From DASVWZ01 sp963708575 (GTDB lineage: Bacteria > Acidobacteriota > Terriglobia > Terriglobales > Acidobacteriaceae), in NCBI GenBank assembly GCA_963708575.1, contig CAVPTB010000007.1:310001-374000 (forward strand): a stretch of 64,000 bases of DNA, written 5' to 3'. Under the pieces are notes generated by a model. That model ran no database searches, was not told the origin of the DNA, and was given only the letters and a program-made list of their open reading frames with translations. Shown here in pieces: positions 63,521 to 64,000 of the stretch. Position 1 is the first letter of the stretch; every line of letters starts with the position of its first letter. The position numbers and the translations under genes were made by a program.

Positions 63521-64000
63521 ATGCTTTCGCTTGCGTCGGGTTCCACCGTTCGAATGGTTCTAACTTTTGCTCTGTCCATTGCGCTGGTGTCACCGGGCTG
63601 GGCACAGGAAACGGCATCGGTTGGACAGAATAGTCAATCGCAAACATCCTCAGCCCCGCTGCCGCAGGCCCCAATGCCTGTCTCACAGCAATATTCGCAG
63701 CACGACTACTCGAAGTCGCGCTCTCAGTTCCCGAATATCGTCGCGCCTTACAAACCCGACCATGTTCCTCCTCCGAATCTGGCAAACACCGCACGCATTG
63801 ACAGCCTCATTCGCGACGGCAAGATCTATCTGTCGATTAACGATGCGGTTGCGCTCGCGCTCGAAAACAATCTGGACATCGTCCTTGCTCGTTACAACCT
63901 GAATATCGCGGATACCGATGTCCTACGTGCCAAGGCGGGGTCGAACGTCTTGGGAGTAAACACCGGTATTGTGCAGAACACGCCTGGGGGCGGGACCGGA
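63521..64000 (+). CDS. TolC-type outer membrane efflux protein, partial
   Basis: A second TolC family gene truncated by the right edge; 160 codons are visible without a stop. After a signal peptide (TFALSIALVSPGWAQ) and a Pro/Ser/Gln-rich stretch it has SRSQFPNIVAPYKPDHVPPP and NDAVALALENNLDIVLARYN, closely matching the first gene (PSQFPNVIKPYLPQHVPPP, ALENNLDIGIARYN). The next segment, LGVNTGIVQNTPGG, also matches. It is a tandem paralogue. GAGGAG lies nine bases before the ATG. Confidence 0.85.
   Translation, partial: MLSLASGSTVRMVLTFALSIALVSPGWAQETASVGQNSQSQTSSAPLPQAPMPVSQQYSQHDYSKSRSQFPNIVAPYKPDHVPPPNLANTARIDSLIRDGKIYLSINDAVALALENNLDIVLARYNLNIADTDVLRAKAGSNVLGVNTGIVQNTPGGGTG

Overview
The window looks like chromosomal DNA of an Acidobacteriota bacterium, probably of the Terriglobia/Koribacter type. 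This is inferred from moderately high G+C, the CRTAC1/TPR and multihaem cytochrome families, the M13 and S9 peptidases, the DUF6249-type and PilZ proteins, and the fused ABC permease. No plasmid, prophage, transposase or CRISPR array is visible. Most genes are housekeeping or metabolic; the accessory interest lies in a cytochrome/FG-GAP cluster, several regulators with readable operator-like sites, and a few oddities in gene structure.

Layout. 1-3.5 kb (minus): the classical infC-rpmI-rplT-pheS-pheT operon. Two things stand out: infC appears to start at an AUC codon, and pheT, which runs off the left edge, carries a one-base frameshift. 3.5-8.7 kb: a membrane-anchored unknown, an orphan secreted protein, tRNA-Lys(CTT), a small secreted Spy-like protein, a PilZ protein and an RsuA-family pseudouridine synthase. 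8.8-12.0 kb: a cupin-XRE regulator divergent from a fasciclin (FAS1) / class II photolyase / TspO group, a probable light or oxidative stress module. 12-18 kb: GAF, rhodanese and PilZ proteins, a PAP2 phosphatase, an Fnr-like regulator with four suitably placed cysteines, a REC-PilZ fusion and an amidase.

18-26.2 kb (plus): three consecutive genes. They are a five-haem membrane cytochrome c with C-terminal TPRs, a CRTAC1 (FG-GAP/UnbV) exported protein, and a TPR-FG-GAP-UnbV protein with an extra C-terminal region of about 440 residues. This is the best candidate for an uncharacterised system. Its upstream region holds a 12-bp palindrome and a 9-bp inverted repeat around a -10-like box.

26.2-44.9 kb: a periplasmic two-domain unknown, an APC permease with a promoter layout suggesting a leaderless mRNA, a GH2 exo-glucosaminidase-like enzyme, a PpiD/SurA-type foldase, MalQ, an M13 metallopeptidase, ribosomal protein S1, a NitT/TauT-like ABC transporter (ATPase plus double permease), a zinc-ribbon XRE regulator and an HD-domain protein. 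44.9-52.3 kb (minus): an acyl-CoA catabolic operon in the order B12-binding mutase subunit, unknown, enoyl-CoA hydratase, methylcrotonyl-CoA carboxylase beta, HMG-CoA lyase, methylglutaconyl-CoA hydratase-like, thioesterase, histidine ammonia-lyase. It resembles leucine degradation but lacks a biotin carboxylase. 52.3-61 kb: an AlkA-type glycosylase, a DUF6249-type protein, an S9 peptidase, a LeuA-type enzyme, a zinc-ribbon protein started by TTG, a small membrane ORF interrupted by TAG, a DinB-like protein, an aldehyde dehydrogenase and TruA. 61-64 kb (plus): two tandem paralogous TolC-type outer membrane proteins, the second cut by the right edge.
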